From: Paenibacillus sp. OVF10
Lineage (GTDB): Bacteria; Bacillota; Bacilli; Paenibacillales; Paenibacillaceae
Reading direction: 5' to 3'
Length of the DNA stretch: 64,000 nt
NCBI GenBank assembly: GCA_022836915.1
Contig: CP094668.1
Span: 992,001-1,056,000 of the forward strand
The translations under genes were made by a program, and so were the position numbers. Under the pieces are notes generated by a model. The model did no database searches and had not been told where the DNA came from. It saw only the letters and a program-made list of their open reading frames with translations. Shown piece by piece: positions 62,269 through 64,000 of the stretch; the stretch's first letter is position 1, and every line of letters begins with the position of its first letter.

Positions 62269-63987
62269 ATGAGTGGGCCAAAAGAGTTATACCAGTCGAA
62301 GCTGAAACAGATGACTTTGCGTGAGAAAGTCGGGCAAATGCTGCTTTGTGGCTTTCATGGAACCGAAGCTGCTGGCGATGTGGAACCCTTTCTCCGAAAG
62401 TATCCCATCGGTGGCGTAATCTATTTTGCGCGCAACGTTGAGTCGCCAGAGCAGGTAGAGCGGTTATCGTTAGGGCTACAACAGATTGCCAAAAGCAGCG
62501 GTAATGTGCCGCTCTGGATATCCATTGATCAGGAGGGCGGCATGGTTGCTCGAATTACCGAAGGGATAACCTTGATGCCTGGACCAATGGCCATTGCCGC
62601 TGCCGGTTCCATTGACGATGCGTATCAGGCGGCATATATCAGTGGGTTGGAGCTGAAGTCCATGGGCATTAACATGAACTTTGCTCCGGTATTGGATGTA
62701 AACAATAACGCGGCCAATCCGGTCATCGGTGTGCGATCATTCGGGGAATCTCCACAATCGGTTGCAGAATATGGGGCCAGAACCATTGCGGGAATACAGG
62801 ACGCTGGGATTGCAGCGACAGCCAAGCATTTCCCGGGGCATGGGGATACGGATACCGATTCCCATCTGGACCTCCCGATCATCACTCATAATCGTGAACG
62901 GGTAGAGCGCCTGGAGTTGATTCCATTCCGAGCGGCTATCGCCGAAGGTGTCGATGCCATGATGTCGGCGCATATTTATTTCCCTGCACTGGAACCAGAG
63001 CGTCTGCCCGTAACGCTATCACAAACCGTATTAAGTGGTCTGCTTCGCCAGGAACTGGGTTATGAGGGCATGATCGTGACAGATTGCATGGAGATGGATG
63101 CTATTGCCGTGAACTATGGCACTGTCGATGCAGCCGTAATGGCGGTAGAGGCCGGGGCAGATCTGGTGTTAATTAGCCATACGGCTAAGCTTCAGGCAGA
63201 GGCATTTGAAGCGTTGTTAGCAGCTGTGAGGAGCGGGCGGATTAGCGAGAGACGTATTGATGAGTCGGTGAATCGCTTGTTGATGTACAAGGCGAAGCGT
63301 GGTTTGCTGGAGAGTGGAATGGGCGGTGCAGGTGATGATGAAGTGAATATTGTAGTATCGAATGCATCATTGCCAAAGGCATCAAACGCTCCTGCTCTAT
63401 CCAATTGGTCGGAGCGCAACAGTTCTTTACACCAAGAGGTTGCCCGCCGTATTAGCGAGAATAGTGTCACACTGGTGCGCGATCAGCTGAATATGCTGCC
63501 TTTGAAGCCGGAACGCACGCTGGTCATAACGGTTGCCACGTCCGTGACGACAATTGCCGACGAACAGTTGACTCAGACGTTTACCTTGGGCTCAGCCTTA
63601 TCCATTTATGGTCTGGATATTGTCGATCTGACGGTCACACCCGAGGAAGTCGCCATTCGTTCCGCCCGTCTGCTTCAGGCAGCGGAAGCAGATGACATTC
63701 GGCAGATTGTGGTGGGAACCTACAATGCGGGAAGCCCCTCCGGCGATCCACAGTGCAGGCTGATTGGTTGGATACAGCAATTGGGTAAACCACTGGCTGT
63801 TGTGGCATTGCGAAGCCCCTATGATCTGCTGGCGCTTCCGGATGCCCAGGTCTATGTAGCGGCTTACGAGAGCCGGCCACTTGCCATGGATAGCGTCGCT
63901 CAGGCGCTGATGGGGCGCATTCCTTTTGCGGGGAAACTTCCTGTAACATTAAAGCAGACAGATGATGAAAGAGCGGATGTCTCCTAG
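62269..63987 (+). CDS. nagZ: Beta-N-acetylglucosaminidase NagZ (glycoside hydrolase family 3)
   Basis: 572 residues. The GH3 barrel: DQEGGMVARITEG, the His/Asp loop KHFPGHGDTDTDSH (residues ~186-199), and nucleophile Asp in VTDCMEMDAI (~272), followed by a second domain of about 200 residues. It cuts GlcNAc from GlcNAc-MurNAc fragments. GGAGGGAGG decides ATG 62269. No signal peptide, so cytosolic. It ends 13 bases before the window edge. Confidence 0.93.
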   Translation: MSGPKELYQSKLKQMTLREKVGQMLLCGFHGTEAAGDVEPFLRKYPIGGVIYFARNVESPEQVERLSLGLQQIAKSSGNVPLWISIDQEGGMVARITEGITLMPGPMAIAAAGSIDDAYQAAYISGLELKSMGINMNFAPVLDVNNNAANPVIGVRSFGESPQSVAEYGARTIAGIQDAGIAATAKHFPGHGDTDTDSHLDLPIITHNRERVERLELIPFRAAIAEGVDAMMSAHIYFPALEPERLPVTLSQTVLSGLLRQELGYEGMIVTDCMEMDAIAVNYGTVDAAVMAVEAGADLVLISHTAKLQAEAFEALLAAVRSGRISERRIDESVNRLLMYKAKRGLLESGMGGAGDDEVNIVVSNASLPKASNAPALSNWSERNSSLHQEVARRISENSVTLVRDQLNMLPLKPERTLVITVATSVTTIADEQLTQTFTLGSALSIYGLDIVDLTVTPEEVAIRSARLLQAAEADDIRQIVVGTYNAGSPSGDPQCRLIGWIQQLGKPLAVVALRSPYDLLALPDAQVYVAAYESRPLAMDSVAQALMGRIPFAGKLPVTLKQTDDERADVS

Positions 63988-64000
63988 GCAGTGATAAGAA

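Overview
The window is from a low-to-mid GC Gram-positive spore-former of the Bacillales, most probably Paenibacillus. The evidence is the 16S rRNA sequence, strong AGGAGG ribosome binding sites, frequent GTG and TTG starts, and Bacillales families such as YdjO, a Btr-like regulator and IolA-E. No plasmid, prophage or CRISPR signal was seen. One complete IS3-family element is present.

Layout. (1) 1-7.9 kb: a myo-inositol catabolic operon (iolD, iolE, iolC, iolA, an iolG-type dehydrogenase, iolB) followed by a LacI-family regulator. (2) 8-25 kb: mixed housekeeping and accessory genes: GNAT, IS3/IS150 element, STAS-like protein, DUF4261, DUF1304, MOSC, two AraC regulators, TagA glycosyltransferase, SRPBCC, soluble PAS-MCP, pyruvate kinase, PAP2, CPBP protease, cold-shock protein plus YdjO, methyltransferase. 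(3) 24.9-29.7 kb: an arginine/ornithine unit: GntR regulator, ABC substrate-binding protein and permease, rocD and rocF. Two identical TTGTATACAA palindromes precede the binding-protein gene and rocD. (4) 29.9-37.1 kb: a complete rRNA operon with tandem promoters, then 17 tRNA genes. (5) 37.2-43 kb: an SDR, a siderophore-binding lipoprotein and a Btr-like regulator, each with a Fur box, a secreted CYTH-like protein and a LysR regulator. (6) 43.4-49 kb: an Fbp-type ABC importer (ATPase, binding protein, double-length permease) overlapping an MBL/beta-CASP hydrolase. (7) 49-64 kb: a peptidoglycan-fragment recycling region: amidase, AnmK, RpiR/MurR regulator, MurQ, MurK-like kinase, a complete sugar ABC importer, a membrane protein, NamZ and NagZ.

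The most interesting biology is the last region. NamZ and NagZ here carry no visible signal peptide, there is no MurP-type PTS gene, and a complete ABC importer with a BadF/MurK-like kinase lies beside murQ and anmK. This suggests import of MurNAc-containing saccharides followed by cleavage inside the cell, the reverse of the B. subtilis order.

A technical point dominates how the window should be read. About 22 otherwise well-preserved loci carry roughly 30 single-base indels, nearly all one-base losses and mostly in short homopolymer runs. Conserved sequence resumes in the next frame each time. This looks like uncorrected sequencing error (long-read type), not gene decay. I therefore give the full span of each such gene as CDS and state where the frame breaks.
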